In this document: piece by piece, positions 48,250 through 56,863 of the stretch | How the letters are laid out: each line of letters begins with the position of its first letter | How positions within the stretch are numbered: the stretch's first letter is position 1 | Assembly: GCF_947090775.1 (NCBI RefSeq) | Contig: NZ_OX352321.1 | Coordinates: 3,782,001-3,846,000, forward strand | Direction of reading: 5' to 3' | DNA length: 64,000 bases | Origin: Pseudarthrobacter sp. MM222 | GTDB lineage: Bacteria; Actinomycetota; Actinomycetes; Actinomycetales; Micrococcaceae | Program-made: the position numbers and the translations under genes | The notes under the pieces: model-generated | What the model was told of the DNA's origin: nothing | What the model saw: only the letters and a program-made list of their open reading frames with translations | The model's database searches: none

Positions 48250-49550
48250 TTCTGCAACGCCTCCTCAACATCCTTCTGGGCCTTTTCCAGGGAGGAACCG
48301 GCGTCCTGGCCGGACATGATCTCGTCCATGGCCCGCATGAACGCCGGATCCAGCACGTTGTAGGCGCCGGGGGCCGCTACCGGCTTGGCGTACGACAGGG
48401 AGTTGTAGAACTCTTCGGCATGTTTGGGGGAGGACAGGAACTCCGGTGATGAAGCGGCAGTCTTGGTGGACGGAACGGCGGAGCCGGCGTCAGCCCATTT
48501 CTTCTGGGTCTGCTGGTCGGTGAGCATCTTGATGAACTCCCAGGACAGCTCCTGGTTCTTGGACGTCTTGGAAATAGCGAACGCTCCGGCGCCGAAAACG
48601 GTGGACTTGGTGGTTCCCTTCGGCCAGGGGAGGATGTCGTAATCGGAGAAGCCGGCCTTGGCGAATCCGCCGGTGACGAAGTGCCCGGCCCCGGTCATGG
48701 CAGCCTTGCCGGCGGGGAACAGCTGGTACGGGTCGGAGCCCTTAGGCTGCGGTGACACACCGTACTTGGTGGCCAGGTCCCGCACCCATTCCACGGTCTT
48801 CTGGACTTTCGGATCGGTCAGCTGGGCCGTCTTGAGGTCCTCACTCATCATGGACGTGCCGTTGGAGTAGAGCCACGGGGTGATTCCGAAGGAGTAGTAC
48901 GGCATGGCGAACCCGTAGACCTTGTCAGCGCCGGAACCGGTGGTCAGTTTTTTGGAGATCTCCAGGAAATCGTCCCATGTCCAGTCATCGCTCGGCCGTT
49001 CGATTCCGGCGGCCTCGAACATCTTGGTGTTGTAGTAGATCACCATGGTGTTGAAGGTGTTGGGCATCAGGTACGTGGAGCCGTCCTTGCCGAATCCCGC
49101 GAGCAGCTTGGGGTCGATGTCTGCGCGCAGCGCCTTGGCTTCGGGGTCGTTCTTGAGGAAACCGTCCAAAGGCGAAAAAAGCTCGTTGGCCAGGCCCAGC
49201 TCCACGCCTTCGGTGGCGATGTTGATGACGTCCGGAGCCTGACCCGCTGCGGCCTGCGTCACCAGCTTGTTGACGTATTCGGTCCACGTGGTGATGGGGG
49301 TGAAGTTGTTGTTCACCGTCACGTTCGGGTACTTCTCCTTGAAGCGCTCGGCCACACCGTCGTACACGGCTTTGTCCCCTGGATCGCCCCAGTTCGAGAC
49401 GGAGATGGTGGCGGTGATGTCCTTGGCGGGGGCCGCGTAGGGCCCGCCCGCTGCAGGCCCGGCGGACTGAGTGGCACTCCCGCAGGCGGTGAGCGCCAGC
49501 AGGGCCACGGCTGCCGCCGTGGCGATGGAGGTGCGGACTGCTTTTCTCAT
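48246..49550 (-). CDS. Sugar-binding lipoprotein of the GH172/GH32 operon
   Basis: The 434-residue protein has a lipoprotein signal with lipobox LTACG at about residue 23 and the SBP_bac_1 fold (ITATISVSNWGDPGDKAVYDG, later LYSNGTSMMSEDL and GAFAISKTSKNQ). It binds the substrate for the two CUT1 permeases, presumably a short fructoside or a difructose dianhydride. The ATG at 49550 is preceded by AAAGGAG at 6 nt; the open frame extends 103 codons further without function. It lies 88 bp after the LacI gene at 49639 and is probably in the same transcript. Confidence 0.92.
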   Translation of the reverse strand: MRKAVRTSIATAAAVALLALTACGSATQSAGPAAGGPYAAPAKDITATISVSNWGDPGDKAVYDGVAERFKEKYPNVTVNNNFTPITTWTEYVNKLVTQAAAGQAPDVINIATEGVELGLANELFSPLDGFLKNDPEAKALRADIDPKLLAGFGKDGSTYLMPNTFNTMVIYYNTKMFEAAGIERPSDDWTWDDFLEISKKLTTGSGADKVYGFAMPYYSFGITPWLYSNGTSMMSEDLKTAQLTDPKVQKTVEWVRDLATKYGVSPQPKGSDPYQLFPAGKAAMTGAGHFVTGGFAKAGFSDYDILPWPKGTTKSTVFGAGAFAISKTSKNQELSWEFIKMLTDQQTQKKWADAGSAVPSTKTAASSPEFLSSPKHAEEFYNSLSYAKPVAAPGAYNVLDPAFMRAMDEIMSGQDAGSSLEKAQKDVEEALQK

Positions 49551-49638
49551 GTAATGCTCCTTTGCATGCGGCGCCTGAAGGGGCCTGATGGGATGCGATG
49601 GGGTTGTGTAGCTTTCTGCGGGGCAGTTGGTCGGACTG

Positions 49639-50634
49639 TTATTCGGTGGAGCGGCGGAATTCGATCTGGGACTCAAGCCTGAGAACCTTGGTGGGAGCGG
49701 AAGGGTCCTCGAGGCGTCTGAGAAGTAGGCTGACAGCGCTTTCGCCCAACTGGAACGCCGGTTGGCGGACGGTTGTGATCTGGGGTTCGAAGAGGTCCGA
49801 GTAGGTGAACCCGTCAAACGTGGCAAACGCCATGGTGCCCGGCACCTGCAGGCCTTCATGCTGCATTGCCCGCAAAGCGCCGGCGGCCAGCAGCGTGCTG
49901 CAGGCCAGGATTGCCGTGGGACGATCCTTGGATGTGGTCAGAAGTGTCCGGACACGGTCAAACGTCGATGCCGCAGTTACCGTCCCCTCACACAGCAGGC
50001 CGGCCGGCACCTCCAATCCCCGATCCGACATGGCGGCGTGAAAACCGTCATAGCGCTCACGGAGCGATGAAACCCGCAGATCCCCGGCGATCAGCAGGAT
50101 CCGCTGGTGGCCGCGGGCGGCGAGATGTTCAACCAGTGCTGCCATGGCGGACTCGTTATTGACCCCCACCTGATCCACGTCCAGGTCCGCGAGGCGGTCC
50201 AGCAGGACCAGGGGCTTCTTTTCCTGACGGATTCTGGTCAGCAGCCCGCCGCTGGAACCGGCCGCCCGTGCAATGATCAGGCCATCGACGCGGCGGTCCA
50301 GGAGTGCCTCGACCGCCGCGCGCTCCCGGGCAGGATCTTCCGCCGAGTTGGCCAGCAGCAGGGACAGGCCGTTTTGGGCCGCGGCTTCTTCCACGCCGTG
50401 CACCATGTCCGCGAACGCCGGCTCTCCGGCATCCGAAACGACAAGACCAATGGAGTCGGTCCTGGCGCGCCGCATGGAACGGGCTAGCGCGTCCCGCCGG
50501 TATCCGGTGGCCAGCACGGCACTCATGACGCGCTCCTTGGTCTCCGGCTCAACGTGCCGGGTGTCATTGAGGACGTGCGACACAGTGGACGTTGAAACGC
50601 CGGCAAGGGATGCGACATCGACGATGGTTGCCAC
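49639..50634 (-). CDS. LacI-family regulator 1 of the GH172/GH32 operon
   Basis: The 331-residue repressor has the helix-turn-helix ATIVDVASLAGVSTSTVSHV (residues 2-21) and the effector domain (DSIGLVVSDAGEPAFADMV; ACSTLLAAGALRAM; FATFDGFTYSDLFEPQITTV). The GTG start has AAGGAG 5 nt upstream. It is closely related to the gene at 50786 (same order of motifs, for example TDSIGL(V/I)VSD and LLLANSAEDP), so the pair arose by tandem duplication. Its promoter carries two CGAAACGTTTG operators. It probably senses the imported fructoside. Confidence 0.93.
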   Translation of the reverse strand: MATIVDVASLAGVSTSTVSHVLNDTRHVEPETKERVMSAVLATGYRRDALARSMRRARTDSIGLVVSDAGEPAFADMVHGVEEAAAQNGLSLLLANSAEDPARERAAVEALLDRRVDGLIIARAAGSSGGLLTRIRQEKKPLVLLDRLADLDVDQVGVNNESAMAALVEHLAARGHQRILLIAGDLRVSSLRERYDGFHAAMSDRGLEVPAGLLCEGTVTAASTFDRVRTLLTTSKDRPTAILACSTLLAAGALRAMQHEGLQVPGTMAFATFDGFTYSDLFEPQITTVRQPAFQLGESAVSLLLRRLEDPSAPTKVLRLESQIEFRRSTE

Positions 50635-50649
50635 TGCGACTCCTTCCAG

Positions 50650-50673
50650 CGAAACGTTTGCGCGAACGTTTCG
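50650..50673. promoter_or_regulatory. Operator downstream of the LacI-1 promoter
   Basis: CGAAACGTT-TGCGCG-AACGTTTCG, a 9-bp-arm dyad lying at the transcription start. Its 18-bp right portion (50656-50673) matches the sequence at 51811-51828 upstream of LacI-2 with one difference. Confidence 0.75.
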
Positions 50674-50702
50674 ATAGTAGAGACAAACGTTTCGATGTGC
50701 AA
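50674..50702 (-). promoter_or_regulatory. Promoter of the LacI-1/fructoside operon
   Basis: On the minus strand TTGCAC (50697-50702), 17-bp spacer, TACTAT (50674-50679), 40 bp before the LacI-1 GTG. Confidence 0.65.
50684..50694. promoter_or_regulatory. Second operator inside the LacI-1 promoter spacer
   Basis: CAAACGTTTCG, the inverted copy of CGAAACGTTTG at 50650-50660, lying between the -35 and the -10. Confidence 0.65.
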
Positions 50703-50785
50703 TAGATCACACGAAAATGTTGGTTTGCTCCAGCCTTCCCGGCCGGGCTGTGTGACAGCGGGAAGCGGACCGGAGGGCTGAGGTC

Positions 50786-51790
50786 CTAGGCGGCCGGCCG
50801 CGGGCCGGTGGAGGCCCGGTATTCAATCTCGGCCGCCAGGCGGACTATCGAGGGGTTGCCTGATTTGTCGGCGATCCTCTTGGTCAGCAGCTCCGCCGCT
50901 CTGGCGCCCACCTGGAATGCAGGCTGACGGACGGTGGTGAGCTGGGGCTCGAACAGGTCGGCGTAGGCAAAGCCGTCGAAAGTGGCGAAGGCGATGTCCT
51001 CCGGCATCCGTAGTCCGCGCTGCTGGATGCGCCGCAGTGCGGCTGCCGCCAAGACGGTGCTGCACGCTATCACAGCGGTAGGAGGCTCGGCTGCGGACAG
51101 CGCTGCCTCGATGCCAGCGTCAGTTTCTGCAGGTTCGAAAGCTATGACTTTTAGCTGGTCCGATGCCGCAATTCCGGCGGCGGCCATGGCCTCGGCGAAC
51201 GCATCGTGCCGTTCCTGCAGGGTGGCAACCCTGATGTCCCCGGCGATCAGCAAAATCCGTTCATGGCCCTGCGACACCAGGTGCTCCACAAGCTCCATAA
51301 CGGGCTCGCGGTTTTCAACGCCCACCTGGTCGTACGGGTCAGCGGAAAGCCTGTCCATCAGCACCAAGGGCGTATCGTGATTGGCGAATTCGGAGAGTGC
51401 CTCGGGACCGGAGCCTGCCGCACGTGCCAGGATGAGACCGTCGACCCTGCGCTCAAGGAGGGCTTGGACTGCGCGCGCCTCACGTTTAGGGTCCTCAGCG
51501 GAATTGGCCAGCAGCAGGGTGATGCCCTGGCTGGCAGCGGTCTCTTCCACGCCGCGGATCATTTCGGCGAAGGCCGGCTCCCCGCCGTCCGAAACAATGA
51601 GACCGATGCTGTCCGTCCTTGAGCGCCGCATGGCCCGGGCCAGGGCGTCCTGCCGGTACGAGGTTTCCTCGATGGCCTTCAGGACGCGCTGCCTCGTCTC
51701 ATCATTCACATGCCGGGTCCCGTTGAGGACGTGGGAAACGGTGGAGATGGACACGCCGGCAAGCCTGGCCACTTTTACCATCGTCGTCAT
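50786..51790 (-). CDS. LacI-family regulator 2, paralogue of the adjacent regulator
   Basis: The roughly 334-residue repressor has the helix-turn-helix MVKVARLAGVSISTVSHVLN and an effector domain almost collinear with regulator 1 (TDSIGLIVSDGGEPAFAEMI, LLLANSAEDPKRE, FATFDGFAYADLFEPQLTTV, RQPAFQVG). I chose the ATG at 51790, which has GAGG 8 nt upstream; the GTG at 51799 and the ATG at 51781 are alternatives. It lies upstream of regulator 1 on the same strand, with its own operator at 51811. The retained copy may sense a different fructoside or tune the same operon. Confidence 0.93.
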   Translation of the reverse strand: MTTMVKVARLAGVSISTVSHVLNGTRHVNDETRQRVLKAIEETSYRQDALARAMRRSRTDSIGLIVSDGGEPAFAEMIRGVEETAASQGITLLLANSAEDPKREARAVQALLERRVDGLILARAAGSGPEALSEFANHDTPLVLMDRLSADPYDQVGVENREPVMELVEHLVSQGHERILLIAGDIRVATLQERHDAFAEAMAAAGIAASDQLKVIAFEPAETDAGIEAALSAAEPPTAVIACSTVLAAAALRRIQQRGLRMPEDIAFATFDGFAYADLFEPQLTTVRQPAFQVGARAAELLTKRIADKSGNPSIVRLAAEIEYRASTGPRPAA

Positions 51791-51810
51791 CGTCGCCACC
51801 TCGGGGAATC

Positions 51811-51828
51811 GTTTACGCGAACGTTTCG
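51811..51828. promoter_or_regulatory. LacI operator upstream of regulator 2
   Basis: GTTTACGCGAACGTTTCG, 17 of 18 bases identical to 50656-50673, and 20 bp before the regulator-2 start. It indicates auto- and cross-regulation by the paralogues. Confidence 0.7.
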
Positions 51829-51967
51829 CATAACCCCCGTCAGTTTACAGACGGGCAGGCAACCGAAGGCGAAGGGCCCCGTTCTTCCTGCCGGGAGTCC
51901 GGAAGACGGCGCCTGGGAAACGCAGTCAGGAAGAAGGGGGCCCAAGGAGTGGCGCCAGGGGTGAGCG

Positions 51968-52111
51968 GTGGCGGTAGCCACGATCGTCGTGTCAGTGGCT
52001 GGGTACGTCATCGTGCTTCGCGTGTATGCGGCCGCCGCCCTCGATGATGGCGACCCCGGGATCTCGCCGGGACTGAGCGGGATACTGGCCACAAGTGCAT
52101 CTGTCGCCTAG
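51968..52111 (+). CDS. Candidate small membrane protein (47 residues)
   Basis: A GTG start with AGGGG 6 nt upstream opens a 47-codon frame encoding a hydrophobic N-terminal half (VAVATIVVSVAGYVIVLRVY) followed by an acidic, Gly/Pro-containing tail ending ATSASVA. One transmembrane segment is predicted by eye. It could be a small membrane protein or the N-terminal stub of a lost gene. No homologue is recalled. Confidence 0.35.
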   Translation: MAVATIVVSVAGYVIVLRVYAAAALDDGDPGISPGLSGILATSASVA

Positions 52112-52334
52112 AAACCGACCGTGGGTGTGGCCAGGCACGACGACGCTGGCGAGGCGCATGAGGCGGTGACGTTGATCCGGAAGACGGTCTCAGAGGTCGT
52201 CGTCCACCTGGTGGATCTGGGCGAAGTTGTCCATGATCCCGGCGACGTTCGTCAGTGCGTCGACTCGTCGGCCTTCCATGCCGATGCTAAGCGCTGTTGG
52301 TTTCCGCTACCGGTTTGCCATTCGCCCGTACGGT

Positions 52335-52466
52335 TCACATAGGTACCAGCGCGGAGACGAGCATCAGGACCACACCGAGCGCACCTACGACTCCTGCCAG
52401 TACAAGTCCGCCCCGCCGACCGGCTAGGTCACTTCTTGGGACACTTCGTAGTTCGATTGTGACCAT
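52335..52466 (-). CDS. Candidate small membrane protein (43 residues)
   Basis: An ATG at 52466 opens a 43-codon frame with a basic N-terminus (MVTIELRSVPRSDLAGRRGG) and a C-terminal transmembrane-like stretch (LVLAGVVGALGVVLMLVSAL). No clear Shine-Dalgarno. The inside-positive layout fits a tail-anchored or single-pass peptide, but it may be a remnant. Confidence 0.35.
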   Translation of the reverse strand: MVTIELRSVPRSDLAGRRGGLVLAGVVGALGVVLMLVSALVPM

Positions 52467-52739
52467 GTTAGCTGCGACTCTTGTATTTGGGACGGGTCGT
52501 TTTGTAGTTGAGCACTTCCGGCGTGCGGGCCGCTGGTTCCCTATCGGGGCAATCTCATCCCGCCGGAATCCCGCGGCCGGAAGATACTCGACCTGCCGGT
52601 CGATATCCTGGCCTTTGGTCGACGTTCCGCGTAGCCGACATGCGCAGTACTCTGACACGAAAGACGCCACGGGAAAGTCTCCCCGCGGCGCCTTCGTTGC
52701 AGTTCGTGAGCCGTGTTGCACGCTGGGATCGTTGTCGCC

Positions 52740-53543
52740 CTATGCCGGAACAACTGCAGGCAAGGGATCACGGACCAGCTCATTTGCGAGGTCGACGGCC
52801 AGATCTCCGACAACCTGCCCGTACAACAGTTCGCCCTTGGCAGCGCTGGAGCCCGCGGCCGATGACAGGCAACCGGTGGCGGGTGTCCTCTCCGGCACCA
52901 CGGGGAGCCTGTCGAATCGCGGCAGGACCGCGGCAGGCCCGTCGACCAGGCGGTCCATGTTAACCCGGGCCGGTTCGAGGTGGAGCATGAGCGAGGTTTC
53001 CAAGACCCCGCCGTGCTCGATGTCCCAGCCCGGGAAGCCATCGGGGTAGACCTGCGTCAGAGTGTCCTGGCTGACAAAGTCCCAATACGACAGCAGCAGC
53101 ACGCTCTGCTCTGCCCCGGGCTTGATCCCAAGCTCGTCCAGGGCCAGGTCGATTCCCTCGTACAGGAACTGGTAGTTCTCAAAGTGGCCGTTCATGAAGA
53201 CTACGTGTCGGACGCCTTGGTTGAGGAATGACTTGACCAGGTTTCGCGCCACGCCGATGAGGGTGGCTCCGTCCAGGCTGGTCGTGCCGGAGAGGTGGTT
53301 GCCGCCGCCGGACTTCTGCTGCGACTTGTACCCGTAGGCGATGGGCTGGGCAACCAGTGCACCCAGCCCCCTGGCAACACCCTCCGCGAAGTGGGTGGAC
53401 AGGATGGTGTCTGTTCCCAGCGGCAGGTGGGGGCCGTGCTGCTCCAGGGACCCGACGGGAATAAGGACTATTGCCTCCCCGGATGCCAAGGCTTCGCGAT
53501 AGGCAAAGGCATCCAGGTCTTCCAGAAATACTGACTTGTCCAT
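52740..53543 (-). CDS. Creatininase (creatinine amidohydrolase)
   Basis: The 267-residue enzyme carries the metal ligands at the same numbers I recall for Pseudomonas creatininase: Glu34, His36 and Asp45 in SLEQHGPHLPLGTD, His120 and Glu122 in NGHFEN, plus Trp154 in SYWDF and Trp173/His177 near GWDIEHGG. These residues separate true creatininases from the wider family. It hydrates creatinine to creatine in the cytoplasm. The ATG at 53543 has AGGAG upstream (10 nt); the open frame to 53597 is not needed. It lies downstream of the NCS1 permease on the same strand, and creatinase is encoded further along. Confidence 0.92.
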   Translation of the reverse strand: MDKSVFLEDLDAFAYREALASGEAIVLIPVGSLEQHGPHLPLGTDTILSTHFAEGVARGLGALVAQPIAYGYKSQQKSGGGNHLSGTTSLDGATLIGVARNLVKSFLNQGVRHVVFMNGHFENYQFLYEGIDLALDELGIKPGAEQSVLLLSYWDFVSQDTLTQVYPDGFPGWDIEHGGVLETSLMLHLEPARVNMDRLVDGPAAVLPRFDRLPVVPERTPATGCLSSAAGSSAAKGELLYGQVVGDLAVDLANELVRDPLPAVVPA

Positions 53544-53678
53544 GCTGGTGGTGCTCCTGATAAGTAACGTGTGCAACGTGGCGGCGGACGCCGCCATCGG
53601 GTGTCAGGTACTGATGATGTTGTGGGCCAAGCCGAAGGGCAACCTCGTGGCGTTTCGGCGCCAGGGGGGATCTCCTGA

Positions 53679-55217
53679 TCAGACGCTGGCGGGGGGAACG
53701 GAGACGGCGGACAGGTTGGCCGTCCCGACGGCGGATGCCTCGGGGGCGGATTCGGTCTCGCTGCGGAGGTGCAGGTAGCCGCGGTGGAACCGCGGGCCCA
53801 TGATGGCGTAGGCCGCGGCGCTGGTCAGGCCGCCGGCGAGCCAGGAGAGATCCCATCCGCCCAGGGCCACGGCGATGGGCCCCTGCATGGCCGGTACCAG
53901 CCCGTACATGAACAGCCAGGTGGCGAAGATGCCGATGAGCAGGGATGCAATGCCTGCCGGGTTCACTGCCGGCAGGCGCTTGGTACCGACCGCGTCGAAC
54001 AACCGGGACGGGTCGCCGGGCCAACGCTTGTCAAGCCAGAAGTAGTGGACCAGCATGACTCCGCCCCAGGCCGCCACCCAGGCGACGAGTCCGATCAGCC
54101 AGGCATCCAGGACGGAGGCGAAGTCCTCCTGGAAGATGAAGAAGACGACGGCCGCGAGGGAGAAGACTCCCACGAACAGGTTGAGCTTGCGGCGGCTGAT
54201 AGAGATGTCCAGCGCCTGAGTGGCTACGGAGAAAGTGTAGATGTTGAGGATGTTGGTGGCGATGGGGCCGTGCAGCACCATGAGCAGCACCGGAAGAGCC
54301 ATCACACCGAAGTTCTGCACGATCAGCTTGCCGGGGTCGATCTCGCCGCTGTTGGTGGCCAGGCTGGCGCCCAGGATTCCGAGCCAGACGACGGGAATGA
54401 ACTGGCCCAGCACTGACGCCAGGTAGAGCTTGCGCTTGGGGACTTCCGTGCTGACGAAGCGGGAGTAGTCGGCGGCGTAGGTGAACCAGGTGATGCCCCA
54501 GCCGATGCCGATGGCCGTCATGACTGCGCTCATCGCGGCGATGCGCTCGGAGCCTTCGAGAATGTTGCCGGCGGGGCCGGCGTAGGTCCAGTTGATCTTC
54601 ATACCGAACCACGCGACGGCGGACATCACGGCGAGGATGATGATGGTCGGCGGAACCGTCCACTTTTCGAACGCCGCGATGGCCTTATAGCCGAACCAGG
54701 CGATAGCGACCTGCGCGGCCATGATGGCCGTGGCGACGCCGATCTTCCAGACATAGTTGTGGGCCGTCGGGTCCACCCAGCCGAGGGTGCCGAAGAGTGC
54801 CATCACCAGGTCCAGGATGATCCAGGTGTTGACGGCGCACCAGCCGATGACCAGGAGGGCCTGGATGGCTGCTGGCAGGTAGTTCCCCTGCCGGCCGAAG
54901 GCAGCCCGGGCCAGGACCATGCCGGTGGCCCCGGTCTTTTGGCCGAGGAGCACAAAGCAGCCGAAAAGCAGCATGCCGATCAGGTTCCCCAAAACCAGAA
55001 CGAGGACTGTATCGGCGAAGCCGAGGCCGAGGTGGATGCCGAGGGCGCCGAGCACCCAGTTGATTGGGGCGAGGTTGGCGCCGGCCCAGATCCAGAACTG
55101 ACCGGCGACTTTGCGGGTCCGTTGAGATTCGGGAATGGGCTGGAGCCAGGCCTCGTGGTCTACGTGGTCTTCGTTGACCACTGGACCGGCGGGAACCGCT
55201 AGGGATTTTTCAGGCAT
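53679..55217 (-). CDS. NCS1-family permease, probable creatinine importer
   Basis: The 512-residue membrane protein has about 12 transmembrane segments and the nucleobase:cation symporter-1 pattern (QFWIWAGANLAPINWVLGAL, LARAAFGRQGNYLPAAIQAL, WFTYAADYSRFVSTEVPKRK). The family carries cytosine, allantoin, hydantoins and similar flat nitrogen rings. Next to creatininase, creatinine is the likely cargo; that is inference. The ATG at 55217 has GGAGG 5 nt upstream. It is divergent from the PucR regulator, with a dyad in between. Confidence 0.9.
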   Translation of the reverse strand: MPEKSLAVPAGPVVNEDHVDHEAWLQPIPESQRTRKVAGQFWIWAGANLAPINWVLGALGIHLGLGFADTVLVLVLGNLIGMLLFGCFVLLGQKTGATGMVLARAAFGRQGNYLPAAIQALLVIGWCAVNTWIILDLVMALFGTLGWVDPTAHNYVWKIGVATAIMAAQVAIAWFGYKAIAAFEKWTVPPTIIILAVMSAVAWFGMKINWTYAGPAGNILEGSERIAAMSAVMTAIGIGWGITWFTYAADYSRFVSTEVPKRKLYLASVLGQFIPVVWLGILGASLATNSGEIDPGKLIVQNFGVMALPVLLMVLHGPIATNILNIYTFSVATQALDISISRRKLNLFVGVFSLAAVVFFIFQEDFASVLDAWLIGLVAWVAAWGGVMLVHYFWLDKRWPGDPSRLFDAVGTKRLPAVNPAGIASLLIGIFATWLFMYGLVPAMQGPIAVALGGWDLSWLAGGLTSAAAYAIMGPRFHRGYLHLRSETESAPEASAVGTANLSAVSVPPASV

Positions 55218-55254
55218 TGGAGCCTCCGTGAGAGTTTGGGGGTCCTTCAAGATT

Positions 55255-55272
55255 ATGTGGCATACACCACAT
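55255..55272. promoter_or_regulatory. Dyad operator between the permease and PucR genes
   Basis: ATGTGG-CATACA-CCACAT, perfect 6-bp arms with a 6-bp spacer, 38 bp before the permease ATG and 53 bp before the PucR ATG. Candidate PucR binding site. Confidence 0.55.
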
Positions 55273-55324
55273 CTGCCTATATAGAATGTGTCCAGTCAAT
55301 GACTGTTTAAAGCGACGGAGTGTC

Positions 55325-56854
55325 ATGCCAATACGTCTTCAGGAGGTCCTGGACCATCCGATGTTTTCTATCGCCGATCCCGTGATCCGGGCCGCGGCTG
55401 GCACGGCTGCGTGGACCCAGCTCCGCTGGATCCACTCCAGCGAGATCCTGGACATCGCTCCCCTGCTTGATGGCGGGGAGCTGCTGCTGACGGGAGGGGA
55501 GGGCCTCGCTCACGCCTCCGAGGAGCGGCAAATCACGTACATCCACCAGCTCGCAGAGCGGGGCGTGGCGGCCTTGGCCATCGAAACCGGCGTCGCCCTC
55601 CCCGCACTGCCGTCCGCCATGGTAGCGGCCGCCGAGGCGGCTGGACTTCCGCTAATCGAGCTCCGCAAAGTGGTGCCGTTTGTCGGCATAATGCAGGCCA
55701 TCAACTCGACACTGGTCAGCGAGTCGGTTTCGCAGTTGCGGCGCGCCGACGAGGCGAGCCACGCGATGGCAGTCGAGCTGGCTCACGGAGGCAGCCTGGA
55801 TCGGATCCTGGCCGTCCTCGCCGGCATCACTCGTTGTGAGGTGACACTGGCGTCCCTCTCGGGTGCCACCCTCGCAAGCGCAACAGCAGGAAACGGCGAG
55901 GACGACGAAACTGCCGGTCAGGATCACGCGCGGCTGATCCACATTGACGTGCCGGTACGCGGAATCTCCGCGGCTCAGCTGATGCTCCGGGTCCCGGCTA
56001 ATGAAGACGAAAACCTCGCCCGAACAGCCGGAAAACGTTCCGTGGATATCCTTGCCCTGGCAATGCTGCAGCGGATGTCGCCCGGACTCCGGGAGGTTGC
56101 GGGCGCTGCCTTGATACGCGCGATCGATTCAGGCAGCCAGCCGTGGCGGCTTCAGCAGTTGGCCTCGGCAGCAGGCATTCCGGCCTCCGACGCGCTGGTG
56201 GCCGTGGTGGTCCGGTCAGATACTTCTCAACAGCTGCGGGCATCGGTCGAGCAGATGCTGGCCCGCGCAGCGAATTCTCACGCCACCTATGTTGACAATG
56301 CCGAGCTTCTCGCGGTGGCCAGCGTAGGCCGCGATGCCCCGGCCGAGAACCGGCAAAAGCTCCTAACCGGTCTGCTGGAGCTTCCGGCCCTGGCCAGAAC
56401 GCTCGCGGCTGTGGGCCCATTGGTCGCCGGCGTTTCTGACGCTCCCTGGTCGCTGTCCGAAGCCAAGCTCACGTTGGAATTGGCGGCCTCCCGGGGGTGG
56501 TCCCGCCCGGACGCCGACGGCGCGCACCATCCCGTCATCGATGCGGAGGTATTCGCCGTGGAACGTCTCGCCGTTCAGTCCCTGGACCCCTATCAGCGAC
56601 GGAACTTCGTGCGCCAGCAGTTGGGTGCGCTTCTGGACCACGATGCACAGCGCAATTCTCGGCTGCTCGACACCCTGGCAACGTGGATGGACTGCGGATG
56701 CAATACCGCCAGCGCCGCCCGCGAACTCCATCTGGAACGGCAATCAATGCACCAGCGGCTGCGTCGAATCTTCGAGCTGTGCGGCGGTGACCCCCGGGAC
56801 ACGGGCCGGCTGGCGGCATTGCATTTGGCCACCCGGCTCGCCAGGCTCGCGTGA
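55325..56854 (+). CDS. PucR-family transcriptional regulator
   Basis: The 509-residue protein has the PucR N-terminal ligand domain (LQEVLDHPMFSIADP through GVALPALPSAM), a GGDEF-like middle domain (about 290-400) and a C-terminal PucR helix-turn-helix (LDTLATWMDCGCNTASAARELHLERQSMHQRLRRI). Family members activate purine or amine catabolic genes on binding a pathway metabolite. It is transcribed away from the NCS1-creatininase pair and probably activates it in response to creatinine or a downstream metabolite. The ATG at 55325 has CGGAG upstream. It ends 9 bp from the convergent IclR gene. Confidence 0.9.
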   Translation: MPIRLQEVLDHPMFSIADPVIRAAAGTAAWTQLRWIHSSEILDIAPLLDGGELLLTGGEGLAHASEERQITYIHQLAERGVAALAIETGVALPALPSAMVAAAEAAGLPLIELRKVVPFVGIMQAINSTLVSESVSQLRRADEASHAMAVELAHGGSLDRILAVLAGITRCEVTLASLSGATLASATAGNGEDDETAGQDHARLIHIDVPVRGISAAQLMLRVPANEDENLARTAGKRSVDILALAMLQRMSPGLREVAGAALIRAIDSGSQPWRLQQLASAAGIPASDALVAVVVRSDTSQQLRASVEQMLARAANSHATYVDNAELLAVASVGRDAPAENRQKLLTGLLELPALARTLAAVGPLVAGVSDAPWSLSEAKLTLELAASRGWSRPDADGAHHPVIDAEVFAVERLAVQSLDPYQRRNFVRQQLGALLDHDAQRNSRLLDTLATWMDCGCNTASAARELHLERQSMHQRLRRIFELCGGDPRDTGRLAALHLATRLARLA

Positions 56855-56863
56855 GCCGCCAGA

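Larger units (their letters stand above)
51829..52739. other. 910-bp stretch with only small or degenerate reading frames
   Basis: No full-length gene. It contains two short candidate membrane-peptide frames (listed separately) and fragments such as MEGRRVDALTNVAGIMDNFA (minus strand, about 52195-52284) with coding-like composition but no start signal. It looks like a decayed boundary between the fructoside operon and the creatinine locus. Confidence 0.5.
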
